A program made the translations under genes and the position numbers. From a virus, in IMG/VR virus record IMGVR_UViG_3300012964_000064, positions 1-20,271 of that record: DNA of 20,271 bases. One strand, given 5' to 3'. The notes below the pieces were generated by a model. The model did no database searches. It was not told the origin of the DNA and saw only the letters and a program-made list of their open reading frames with translations. Positions 1 through 6,091 of the stretch are shown in pieces. How positions within the stretch are numbered: the first letter of the stretch is position 1; the number at the start of each line of letters is the position of its first letter.

Positions 1-169
1 AAACCAGGGATTGCGGGGAGTTATAACTGTGAAAAAATTGCAGGGTGTGCAAGGATTGCAGAGCGTAATGACCGGGTTTCGAGCCCCGGAGGGATGTAGG
101 GATCGCGTTAGCTCAGCGTGAAATGCAACGGGAATCGCTGCGTCGCAAGGCTTTGCGCGAGCTAGGCTC

Positions 170-437
170 TGTATCGGTGTGTCAGTGGCCCTTTTCCTGA
201 CACATCGGACGCTGATACGCGCGTTTCGCTTGTGCCGCAATGAAAAGCGCATTCACTGAGAGAATATGTGTCAGATGTGTCAGTAACCCCCCCCAAACCT
301 TAACCCTAAAAAAAGAGTATTTGTCGGGCTTTATCTCTTCTCACGCTTTGATTTTGCCTCTTTTCTGACACATCTGACACAAAGTGAATGGATATCGTAT
401 GTATCAGTAATGTATCAGTAAAAAAGACCGATACGCG
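170..437. repeat. Iteron- or operator-like cluster of TGTRTCAG elements
   Basis: Eight exact copies of the 8-base core TGTRTCAG occur in about 240 bases. Forward copies are at 178-185, 267-274, 276-283, 400-407 and 411-418; reverse copies are at 197-204, 365-372 and 374-381. Weaker matches lie near 170-177, 212-218 and 428-434. They are arranged as one inverted pair (178/197), one forward tandem pair (atgtgtcag twice, 266-283), its near-perfect inverted counterpart (365-382, 17 of 18 bases) and one 11-bp tandem pair (atgtatcagta, 399-420). Between the long inverted arms lie a C8 and an A7 run. Regular tandem and inverted copies of a short element are typical of replication-initiator iterons or multi-site operators. 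Which protein binds is unknown, as no initiator or repressor gene is in the window. Confidence 0.75.
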
Positions 438-738
438 ATCGTTTTTGCCGATCCGACTCCCCTTGCCCCTTGGGGCCTTGCGCGCTGCTTTGCTAACAGG
501 CTCAGCATCTCCCCGCGTTCCGAGGGAGGGCGGGCCAGAAACTCCCCATCAGCGTGCAGAGCACGACAGGAGCGGAAAATAGCACAGTGGCGCAGTGTGG
601 AGGGGATCGCGAGTAGCGCAGCGGGCGGGGATCGATGGACGACTGACAGTGAACGCAGCGCGTCGGCCAAGCGGGTGAGGGTGTGAGACACGATCAGTAC
701 GCACGCGAAGGGGTACGGGGTGGGGGTGGCACCCGGGG

Positions 739-780
739 TTTTGCCCGTGGGCCTCGATCGAGGGGACCCTTCGGGCAAAA
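739..780. promoter_or_regulatory. Long hairpin 30 bases upstream of the first late gene
   Basis: The outer arms TTTTGCCCG (739-747) and CGGGCAAAA (772-780) pair perfectly over 9 bases. Inside them GGG (749-751) can pair with CCC (767-769), and a perfect 12-bp palindrome CCTCGATCGAGG sits at 752-763. Neither strand has a T-run after the stem, so a standard intrinsic terminator is unlikely. It could be a leader RNA structure, a protein-binding site, or part of a packaging signal next to the terminase genes. Function is inferred from position only. Confidence 0.55.
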
Positions 781-810
781 TCCACAGAGTTCGGTGAGAG
801 GTACTTCACT

Positions 811-1257
811 ATGAGTGAACACGATCAGAAACCGAAGGACCCGAGGCGAACCAGCACCGGCAAGGAGCGCAAGAAGAAGCTCCCGCCGGATGTGCCGCGT
901 CTTCCTTCGGGTGGAGCGCGCCCGGGGGCGGGCAGACCGCCAGGATCGAGGAACGTGCTGCCGTACGGCGCGGTCAAGGCCATCCGGGCCGCGAAGTTCC
1001 GGGTGCGTAAGGAATACCTCGATGATCCAAAGTTGTGCGACCCGGTGACGGAGGTTGCCGGCTACAGCTTCGAGCGAACCGTGCAGGTCTTGGCGGGAAC
1101 GATCCACAGCCGCAAGGCACCGTCGGTGCTCAAGGCCGCCGTGGCGGTGCGCGAGGAGCTTTGCGAGCCGGTCGTCAAGGAGACGAAGTTCACGGGATCG
1201 ATCAGCATCGCCGATGCTGTCGCCCAGGCGGCCGGCAAGGTTCCAAAGGGCAAGTGA
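811..1257 (+). CDS. Putative terminase small subunit
   Basis: A 148-residue basic protein that sits directly before the large terminase and overlaps its GTG start by four bases. Residues 1-30 are Lys/Arg-rich and probably disordered. Residues 34-48 read GGARPGAGRPPGSRN, an AT-hook-like element often found near the N-terminus of phage small terminases and other DNA-binding phage proteins. The rest looks helical, with the stretch AGTIHSRKAPSVLKAAVAVR resembling the central part of such proteins, where subunits of multimeric DNA-recognition rings are organised. The start is the only ATG at the head of the frame and has GAGAGG at 796-801. Its expected job is to recognise the packaging site and hand DNA to the large subunit. 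Assignment rests on position and the AT-hook; a small DNA-binding protein of another kind is possible. Confidence 0.7.
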   Translation: MSEHDQKPKDPRRTSTGKERKKKLPPDVPRLPSGGARPGAGRPPGSRNVLPYGAVKAIRAAKFRVRKEYLDDPKLCDPVTEVAGYSFERTVQVLAGTIHSRKAPSVLKAAVAVREELCEPVVKETKFTGSISIADAVAQAAGKVPKGK

Positions 1258-2924
1258 AGAAGCCCTTCACACAGAAACGGAAGTTCCCGGGACCGATCGA
1301 ATTGGTTCCGCGCGAACCCCGTCGTTCCGTGCGCGCGGCACGGGGGGAGGGGAGTTCAAGCGGGGCGGGCCAGGGCGCGGGCGCCATTCCCCCGGCGTTG
1401 CGCCTTGAGCCCGCCGTTGTTCCTCCGAAGCCCAAGGCCGAGAAGGAGATCAAACCGGCGGAGATGACGCTGACGGATTTGATCGCGCGGTGGAAGCCGG
1501 CGCCGTGGCTCTTCGTTCGTGAATGCCTGAGCGCGGAGCCGGATGGCTGGCAGGACGAGTGTCTGCACGCCGTGATCGAATCCGGATTCGAGAAGTTCGC
1601 CCTCAAGGCGTGCAAGGGGCCGGGGAAGTCGTGCCTGCTTGCGTGGATCATCTTGTGGTTCATGCTCTGCCACGTGGACGCCAAGGTCGTCGCGGCATCG
1701 ATCACCGGAGAGAACCTTCGCGACAACCTGTGGACCGAGTTGGCCCTGTGGATCGCGAAGTCCTCGCTGCTCAAGATCGCATTCGAGTGGCAGACCGAGC
1801 GCGTCTTCTTGCGGGAACGGCCCGAGACGTGGTTCTGCTCCGCGCGCACGTGGCCCAAGGACGCGGACAAGACCAAGCAGGCCAACACCCTGGCCGGCAT
1901 CCACGGGCAGCACACCCTGGTGATCTTGGACGAGGCCGGCGACATTCCCGAAGGCGTGCTGGCGGCCGGGCTCGCCCACCATGCCACGCAGGGCACGGGC
2001 GCGAAGGAGATCCACATCACCCTTATCGCCGGCAATCCCACCCGTCTCGACGGGGCGCTGGGGGTGGCCTGCACCACGCACCGGGCCGAGTGGTGGGTCA
2101 AGGAGATCACGGGAGACCCGAAGGATCCGAGCCGCGCACCGCGCATCAAGCTGAGTTGGGCGCAGGGAGAGATCGATCGGTGGGGACCGGACAGCCCGTG
2201 GGTGCTCGTCAACGTCTTCGGGAAGTTCCCGCCGACACAGGACAACAAGCTTCTGGGCCCCGACATCGTGCGTGCCGCCATGGCGCTCCACGTTCCCGAG
2301 CCGCTGTGGCGCAACCAGCCGAAGATCATGGGCGTGGACGTGGCCCGTTCCTTGCTGTCGGACAAGTCGGCCATCGCGCGGCGGCAGGGGCCGATCGTCT
2401 TCCCCTTCAAGACCTACCGCATCGAAGATCTGATGGAGTTGAGTTCCCAGGTCGCCTTCGAGTTCGCGCGATGGAAGGCGAACGTGATCTTCATCGACAT
2501 GACCGGGCTCGGGGGCGGCGTGGTGGACCGACTCTTGCAGCTTGGCCTGCCGGCGATCGGCGTCAACTTCGGGGCTGCGGCCAGCGACAACCGCTTTGCG
2601 GACAAGCGTTCCGAGATGTGGTGGGAAATGCACCTGGCGATCAAAGGCCACAGCGGCGAGCCCACCCTGGCGCTGCCGAACGATTCCGAGCTTGTGACGG
2701 AGTTGACGGGTCCGCTGGTCTTCTTCAACGATCGAAGCAAGCTGAAGTTGGAGAGCAAGGAGCAGATGAAGAAGCGCGGGCTGGCGTCGCCGGACCTTGC
2801 GGACTCGCTCTGCTTGACCTGGGCCGAACCGATCTTCCCCGAGCTACAGGTCCCGGCCTCGACACAGGAGGCGCTTGGGATCAATCACGCAGTGACGGAG
2901 TACGATCCATACAAGGAGGTATGA
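1254..2924 (+). CDS. terL: Terminase large subunit (packaging ATPase and nuclease)
   Basis: Two-domain packaging motor that cuts concatemeric phage DNA and pumps it through the portal using ATP. From the GTG start it has 556 residues, a normal length. The ATPase half shows a Walker A loop (ACKGPGKS, Lys125) and a Walker B strand (LVILDEAG, Asp226-Glu227). The RNase H-fold nuclease half shows the expected acidic residues in GVDVA (Asp362), FIDMTGLG (Asp415) and PDLADSL (Asp514, Asp517). The frame is open upstream to 1035, but that part lies over the small terminase gene. GTG at 1254, overlapping the previous stop as GTGA with AAAGGG just upstream, is the likeliest start. An ATG at 1464 with AAGGAGA upstream is an alternative and would remove a Pro-rich 70-residue leader but keep both domains. 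Confidence 0.95.
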   Translation: MKKPFTQKRKFPGPIELVPREPRRSVRAARGEGSSSGAGQGAGAIPPALRLEPAVVPPKPKAEKEIKPAEMTLTDLIARWKPAPWLFVRECLSAEPDGWQDECLHAVIESGFEKFALKACKGPGKSCLLAWIILWFMLCHVDAKVVAASITGENLRDNLWTELALWIAKSSLLKIAFEWQTERVFLRERPETWFCSARTWPKDADKTKQANTLAGIHGQHTLVILDEAGDIPEGVLAAGLAHHATQGTGAKEIHITLIAGNPTRLDGALGVACTTHRAEWWVKEITGDPKDPSRAPRIKLSWAQGEIDRWGPDSPWVLVNVFGKFPPTQDNKLLGPDIVRAAMALHVPEPLWRNQPKIMGVDVARSLLSDKSAIARRQGPIVFPFKTYRIEDLMELSSQVAFEFARWKANVIFIDMTGLGGGVVDRLLQLGLPAIGVNFGAAASDNRFADKRSEMWWEMHLAIKGHSGEPTLALPNDSELVTELTGPLVFFNDRSKLKLESKEQMKKRGLASPDLADSLCLTWAEPIFPELQVPASTQEALGINHAVTEYDPYKEV

Positions 2925-2925
2925 C

Positions 2926-3177
2926 ATGTCGTGGTGCCTGTCTTTCATCGCTCGATCGACTGAAGAGGTCAAGCGGTACCTTCGCTCCATTCCCGTGCAG
3001 GATGTGGATCACGCGTACGCCCTCCCGGCGGACGCGCGAGATCATGTCCTGGCAGGGCTCGACGTGGCGGGCTTCGACCTGGACGCGCCGGTCAAGGTGA
3101 ACGCCAGCGGTCATCGGCCCAACAGCGGCATCCGGGTGGAGATCACTTCCGTCAACCTCCTCAAGCAGATGGGGTAG
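2926..3177 (+). CDS. Small conserved-looking phage protein, unknown function
   Basis: An 83-residue protein starting one base after the terminase stop. An ideal ribosome binding site, AAGGAGGT at 2913-2920, lies inside the end of the terminase gene, so translation is strongly supported. The N-terminal half reads as a helix (STEEVKRYLRS) and the C-terminal half as beta strands ending in VKVNASGH and GIRVEITSVN. No membrane segment, signal peptide or catalytic motif is visible. Small proteins with a similar ending in a SGH motif followed by an alternating strand are common between terminase and portal genes of podophages as far as I recall, but I know no assigned role. It could be a minor capsid or packaging accessory protein. 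Confidence 0.8.
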   Translation: MSWCLSFIARSTEEVKRYLRSIPVQDVDHAYALPADARDHVLAGLDVAGFDLDAPVKVNASGHRPNSGIRVEITSVNLLKQMG

Positions 3178-3180
3178 ATC

Positions 3181-3393
3181 ATGGGTATTTTCAGCAGCTC
3201 TCCCGCCCTTCCCCCGATGCCGGGCACGCCTCCTCCCCCGCCCGACGCGGCGGACATCGCCTTGCGCAATGCCAAGCTCATGGAGCGTCGGCGGCAGCTT
3301 GGCCTTCAGGGAAGACTGACGACGTTCCTCACAGGTGCGCAGGGCGATACGGCGCCGCCGACGACACAGCAAACCACTCTCCTGGGGCGCTGA
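3181..3393 (+). CDS. Small Pro-rich protein preceding the portal
   Basis: A 70-residue protein with a recognisable architecture: a short MGIFSSSP start, a Pro-rich run (PGTPPPPPDAAD, residues 15-26), a charged helix with ERRRQ, then a C-terminal pattern FLTGAQGD and TLLGR. This R-x-x-(I/F)LTG...TLLG ending is shared by many short proteins encoded next to portal genes in podophages and some other tailed phages. Their function is not established to my knowledge; a role at the portal or in the virion interior is a guess. GGGG at 3171-3174 is a modest ribosome binding site. The stop at 3391-3393 is one base before the portal start, suggesting translational coupling. Confidence 0.8.
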   Translation: MGIFSSSPALPPMPGTPPPPPDAADIALRNAKLMERRRQLGLQGRLTTFLTGAQGDTAPPTTQQTTLLGR

Positions 3394-3394
3394 C

Positions 3395-5122
3395 ATGACG
3401 ATCGCCGCCATAGAGATGAGTTCTACTCCGGGTATCCCGCAGCGTCAGCGCTACTTGGAGCGCTTGGCGTTCTTGGACACCGAACGATCGTCGTGGCTTG
3501 CGCACTGGATTGATCTTTCGGACTACATCTTTCCCCGGCGGTTTCGCTACCTGACCACGGACAGGAACAAGGGGACCAAGCGCAACGACAAGATCATCAA
3601 CAACACCCCGACGCTCTCGGTTCGCATCCTGGCGGCCGGGAAGATGGCGGGGCTCACTTCACCGGCCCGGCCGTGGTTGCGGTTCGTCGTCTCGGATCCA
3701 AGTCTGTCCGACGACTACGAGATCAAGTCGTGGCTCTTGATCGCGGAACACGCGTTCTACGAGACCATGGCGAAGTCCAACCTGTACAACTGTCTCCACG
3801 AGATGTACGGGGTCCAAGCGACGTTCGCCACGGCGGCGCTCTACGTCGCGGAGGATGAGGAGGATGACGTTCGCGGCTTCGTGCTTCCGATCGGACAGTT
3901 CTATCTGGCCTCCTCGGCGCGCGGACGGATCGACACGCTCTACCGGAAGTTCTCTTTCACGGTCGGACAACTCGTGGATGAGTTCAGCCCGGAGAATTGT
4001 ACGCCGCAGGTGAAGCAGCGTTACGCTGAGGGGAAGTACGATGAGTGGGTCGATGTGATCCACGTCGTCGAACCAAATCGTGGGCGTGATCGGCGTTACG
4101 CGGATGCCAAGCACATGCCCTGGCGATCGTGCTGGTTCGAGGCGTCGGCCGACACCACCCATCAGCGGGCGCTCCGCGTCTCTGGCTACGAGGAGTTCCC
4201 CTTCATGGTGGCGAGGTGGCACGTCACCGGAGAAGACGTGTACGGTTCGGGATCGCCTGGGATGGATACACTGGGGGATTGCAAGGCGATCCAAACGTTG
4301 GAGCGCCGCAAAGCTCAGGCTGTGGACAAGCTCGTCAGCCCGCCGATGAAGGCCCCGGCGACCATGAAGACGCAACGGATCTCACTGCTTCCCGGCGACA
4401 CGACGTACGTGACCGAGGGACAGCAGGAGGCGTTCAAGCCATCGATCGATGTGAAGCCGGAATCCGTCACGGTCGCAACGGCGTCCATCGTTGATCACGA
4501 GAAGCGCATCGGCCGAGCGTTCTACACGGATCTCTTCATGATGATGCTCTTGGATGACCGGCAGCAGCCGTCCACGGCCCGAGAGATCAATGAACGGCAC
4601 GAAGAGAAGATGCTTCAGCTTGGGCCTGTGGTCGAGCGCGACGAGGATGAGCTTCTCGATCCACTGGTCAACCGGGTGTTGAAGATCCTTTTCCGACGCG
4701 GTAAGATTCCTCCCCCGCCCGCGAGGCTGGCTGGCCGTAACGTCAAGATCGAGTACATCTCGGTCATGGCGCAGGCTCAGAAGCTCCTGGGAACGGCGTC
4801 CACGGAGCGGTTGGTCTCCTTCGTCGGTTCCACCTCGGCGGCCAAGAAGGAAGTGCTGGACATCGTGAACTTCGACAATGTGATCATCGAGTACGCCAAG
4901 ATGCTCGGCGTGCCGCCGGATATGATCAATCCAATCGAAGTGGTCATGAAGATCCGAGAGCTACGGGCACAGCAGGAGCAGGCTACGGCGGCTGGGCAAG
5001 CATCGTTGGCGGCAGTGCAGGGCGCAAAGGTCGCGAGTCAAGCTGATCTGGGTGGGGACAACCTGCTCAATCGGTTGCTTCAGACGGCGGGTGGTGGTGG
5101 TGGGCCCATCGGACAGGCTTAG
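3395..5122 (+). CDS. Portal protein (head-to-tail connector, T7 gp8-like)
   Basis: A 575-residue protein of the podophage head-tail connector family, which forms a 12-subunit ring at one capsid vertex and is the channel for DNA entry and exit. Supporting features are the N-terminal segment on the pattern R-x-x-WLxHW-x-x-(L)-(S)-(D)-YIFPRR, the hallmark GLTSPARPWLRF (about residues 86-97), a central beta-rich stem region, the VYGSGSPGMDTLGDCKAIQTLER segment (about 285-308, helix leading to the channel), and an acidic C-terminal crown with LGVPPDMINPIEVV. The tail end is Gln/Ala-rich followed by a Gly run (TAGGGGGPIGQA). The frame is open upstream to 3335, but that part overlaps the preceding gene and reads as an Arg run; ATG at 3395 is preferred, with ATG at 3416 as a weaker alternative. 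Confidence 0.93.
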   Translation: MTIAAIEMSSTPGIPQRQRYLERLAFLDTERSSWLAHWIDLSDYIFPRRFRYLTTDRNKGTKRNDKIINNTPTLSVRILAAGKMAGLTSPARPWLRFVVSDPSLSDDYEIKSWLLIAEHAFYETMAKSNLYNCLHEMYGVQATFATAALYVAEDEEDDVRGFVLPIGQFYLASSARGRIDTLYRKFSFTVGQLVDEFSPENCTPQVKQRYAEGKYDEWVDVIHVVEPNRGRDRRYADAKHMPWRSCWFEASADTTHQRALRVSGYEEFPFMVARWHVTGEDVYGSGSPGMDTLGDCKAIQTLERRKAQAVDKLVSPPMKAPATMKTQRISLLPGDTTYVTEGQQEAFKPSIDVKPESVTVATASIVDHEKRIGRAFYTDLFMMMLLDDRQQPSTAREINERHEEKMLQLGPVVERDEDELLDPLVNRVLKILFRRGKIPPPPARLAGRNVKIEYISVMAQAQKLLGTASTERLVSFVGSTSAAKKEVLDIVNFDNVIIEYAKMLGVPPDMINPIEVVMKIRELRAQQEQATAAGQASLAAVQGAKVASQADLGGDNLLNRLLQTAGGGGGPIGQA

Positions 5123-5130
5123 GAGGCGCG

Positions 5131-5355
5131 ATGCGTGGATTGGTGAGCACGAAGTACACGATCCGGATACAGCGGAATGATCGTTCACGTCGAGAGCAGT
5201 TGTGTATGGCTGCCGTCCAGGCTGGGTTGGCGTATCACGAGCCCCCGGACTCGTGGCCTGCCCTCGCGCCACTCAGGAAGGCCGAGAAGGAAGCCGTCAA
5301 ACGTACTGTGGCAGAGATCATCACCAAGCACAAGATCGAGGTGAAGTCGTCATGA
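5131..5355 (+). CDS. Small basic protein, unknown function
   Basis: A 74-residue protein with a good ribosome binding site (AGGAGG at 5121-5126, overlapping the portal stop). It is basic, begins with a strand-like YTIRIQRND segment and ends in a predicted amphipathic helix (RKAEKEAVKRTVAEIITKHKIEVK). No membrane segment or known motif is visible. Its last codons overlap the start of the next gene as ATGA (5352-5355), so the two are probably translated together. Its location after the portal is typical for lysis accessory or minor structural proteins, but nothing in the sequence decides this. Confidence 0.75.
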   Translation: MRGLVSTKYTIRIQRNDRSRREQLCMAAVQAGLAYHEPPDSWPALAPLRKAEKEAVKRTVAEIITKHKIEVKSS

Positions 5356-5576
5356 AGGAGCCGAGGCGCGGCACCGGCACGACGGAGTTCTACTTCGCGA
5401 TTTCGGGAGCCGTTGCCGGTGGGGCTGCTGTTGTGATCGGATGGCAGACCCAGATGGCCCTGGCTGGCATGGCGCTGGTCGCCGTGTCGATCTACTCGTA
5501 TGTCAGCGGACGGTCGAGAGCGAAAGCCGCCGCTGCGACGGACCTTTCGCTCAATCCACCCAAGCGTGTCATCTGA
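5352..5576 (+). CDS. Two-helix small membrane protein, possible holin
   Basis: A 74-residue protein with two hydrophobic segments, about residues 13-31 (FYFAISGAVAGGAAVVIGW) and 35-53 (MALAGMALVAVSIYSYVSG), joined by a very short QTQ turn. A charged, Arg-rich N-terminus and a basic C-terminal tail flank them. The TTEF start followed by a hydrophobic hairpin resembles small holin-like proteins found in many phages, which make holes in the inner membrane to end infection. Start choice: ATG 5352 overlaps the previous stop as ATGA with GAGG about ten bases upstream; the frame is open back to 5202 but that part overlaps the preceding gene. No endolysin or spanin gene is visible nearby, so the holin call is an inference and another membrane role is possible. 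Confidence 0.65.
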   Translation: MKEPRRGTGTTEFYFAISGAVAGGAAVVIGWQTQMALAGMALVAVSIYSYVSGRSRAKAAAATDLSLNPPKRVI

Positions 5577-5587
5577 AAGGAACTGAC

Positions 5588-6082
5588 ATGGCGAAGCGAT
5601 CGTGTGCGATCACGGAAAGGCTGGCGGCCCCGAGGTTCGGGTTCCGGATCGAGTGCCGTGATAAGAACGGGAAGTTGAAGTGGGTCGAGATCGTCAAGAA
5701 CCTCGTTACTACGGAGGGCGGGAACGATCTTCTCAATAAGTATTTCAAGGGAAGCGCGTACACCGCTGCGTGGTACATGATGTTGGCAGGCGTCGGCACC
5801 AAGGCTGTCGGTGACACGATGGCCTCGCATGCCGCGTGGTCGGAAGTGAACCCGTACACCGGCAACCGTCCGGCGATCACGTTCGGCACGACAGCCTCGA
5901 AGAGCAACACCGCCACTGCGGTCAGCTTCTCCATCACTTCGAGCGCGACGGTGGCTGGCGCTGCGATCGTCAGTTCCAACACGGGCACGACCGGCGTGCT
6001 GTACAGCGTCAGCGATTTCGCCGCGAGCCGCGCCGTCGTCTCGGGCGACACGCTCAACGTCACCCCGACCGTGACCTGCTGA
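5588..6082 (+). CDS. Putative virion structural protein (decoration or tail-associated)
   Basis: A 164-residue protein with a clear ribosome binding site (AAAGGA at 5577-5582). The N-terminal third reads as strands ending in VEIVKNLVTTEGGNDLLNKYFKGS, followed by WYMMLAGVGT, a segment containing DTMASHAAWSEVNPYTG, and a Ser/Thr/Ala-rich beta-type C-terminus. The sequence of 'N-(L)VTTEG-(x)-N-LL', 'WYxxLxG' and 'W-x-E-x-x-x-Y' is one I associate with small phage surface proteins encoded near tail fibre genes. There is no membrane segment or enzymatic motif. It sits directly before the large repeat-rich appendage gene, so it may be part of the same surface structure. The frame is open to 5441 but that part overlaps the previous gene, so ATG 5588 is chosen. 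Confidence 0.7.
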   Translation: MAKRSCAITERLAAPRFGFRIECRDKNGKLKWVEIVKNLVTTEGGNDLLNKYFKGSAYTAAWYMMLAGVGTKAVGDTMASHAAWSEVNPYTGNRPAITFGTTASKSNTATAVSFSITSSATVAGAAIVSSNTGTTGVLYSVSDFAASRAVVSGDTLNVTPTVTC

Positions 6083-6091
6083 AAGATCTAG

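Larger units (their letters stand above)
1..810. other. Gene-free leader upstream of the terminase genes
   Basis: I see no convincing gene here. Short open frames exist on both strands (for example 388-582 plus, 404-778 and 549-809 minus), but their translations are low-complexity, Arg/Pro/Ser-rich and unlike any family I know. Two plus-strand frames are open from base 1, one to a stop at 109-111 and the other to a stop at 119-121. Either could be the last 36-39 codons of an upstream gene, but I cannot choose between them. The stretch contains the TGTRTCAG repeat cluster (170-437), a C8 run (287-294), an A7 run (308-314), a small hairpin at 144-157 and the long hairpin at 739-780. It probably separates another phage module from the late genes and may hold a late promoter, an origin or the packaging site. 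Confidence 0.6.

Noticed and set aside
80-175. tRNA-like pieces (TTAGCTCAG near 108 and a T-arm-like stem around 80-97)
   Set aside because: They are in the wrong order and no cloverleaf with acceptor and anticodon stems can be formed.
297-314. Telomere-like ccttaaccctaaa text
   Set aside because: Only one imperfect unit, no tandem repetition.
388-809. Short open frames on both strands in the leader
   Set aside because: No good ribosome binding sites, no family resemblance, and overlap with the repeat cluster and hairpin.
1202-2651. Two long minus-strand open frames (1202-2410 and 1356-2651) opposite the large terminase
   Set aside because: They mirror the terminase gene in GC-rich DNA, have no ribosome binding site or recognisable motif, and overlap each other.
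1523-3100. 525-codon plus-strand open frame overlapping the terminase
   Set aside because: Arg/Gly/Ala/Pro-rich translation typical of an out-of-frame reading of a GC-rich gene; the terminase frame has all catalytic motifs.
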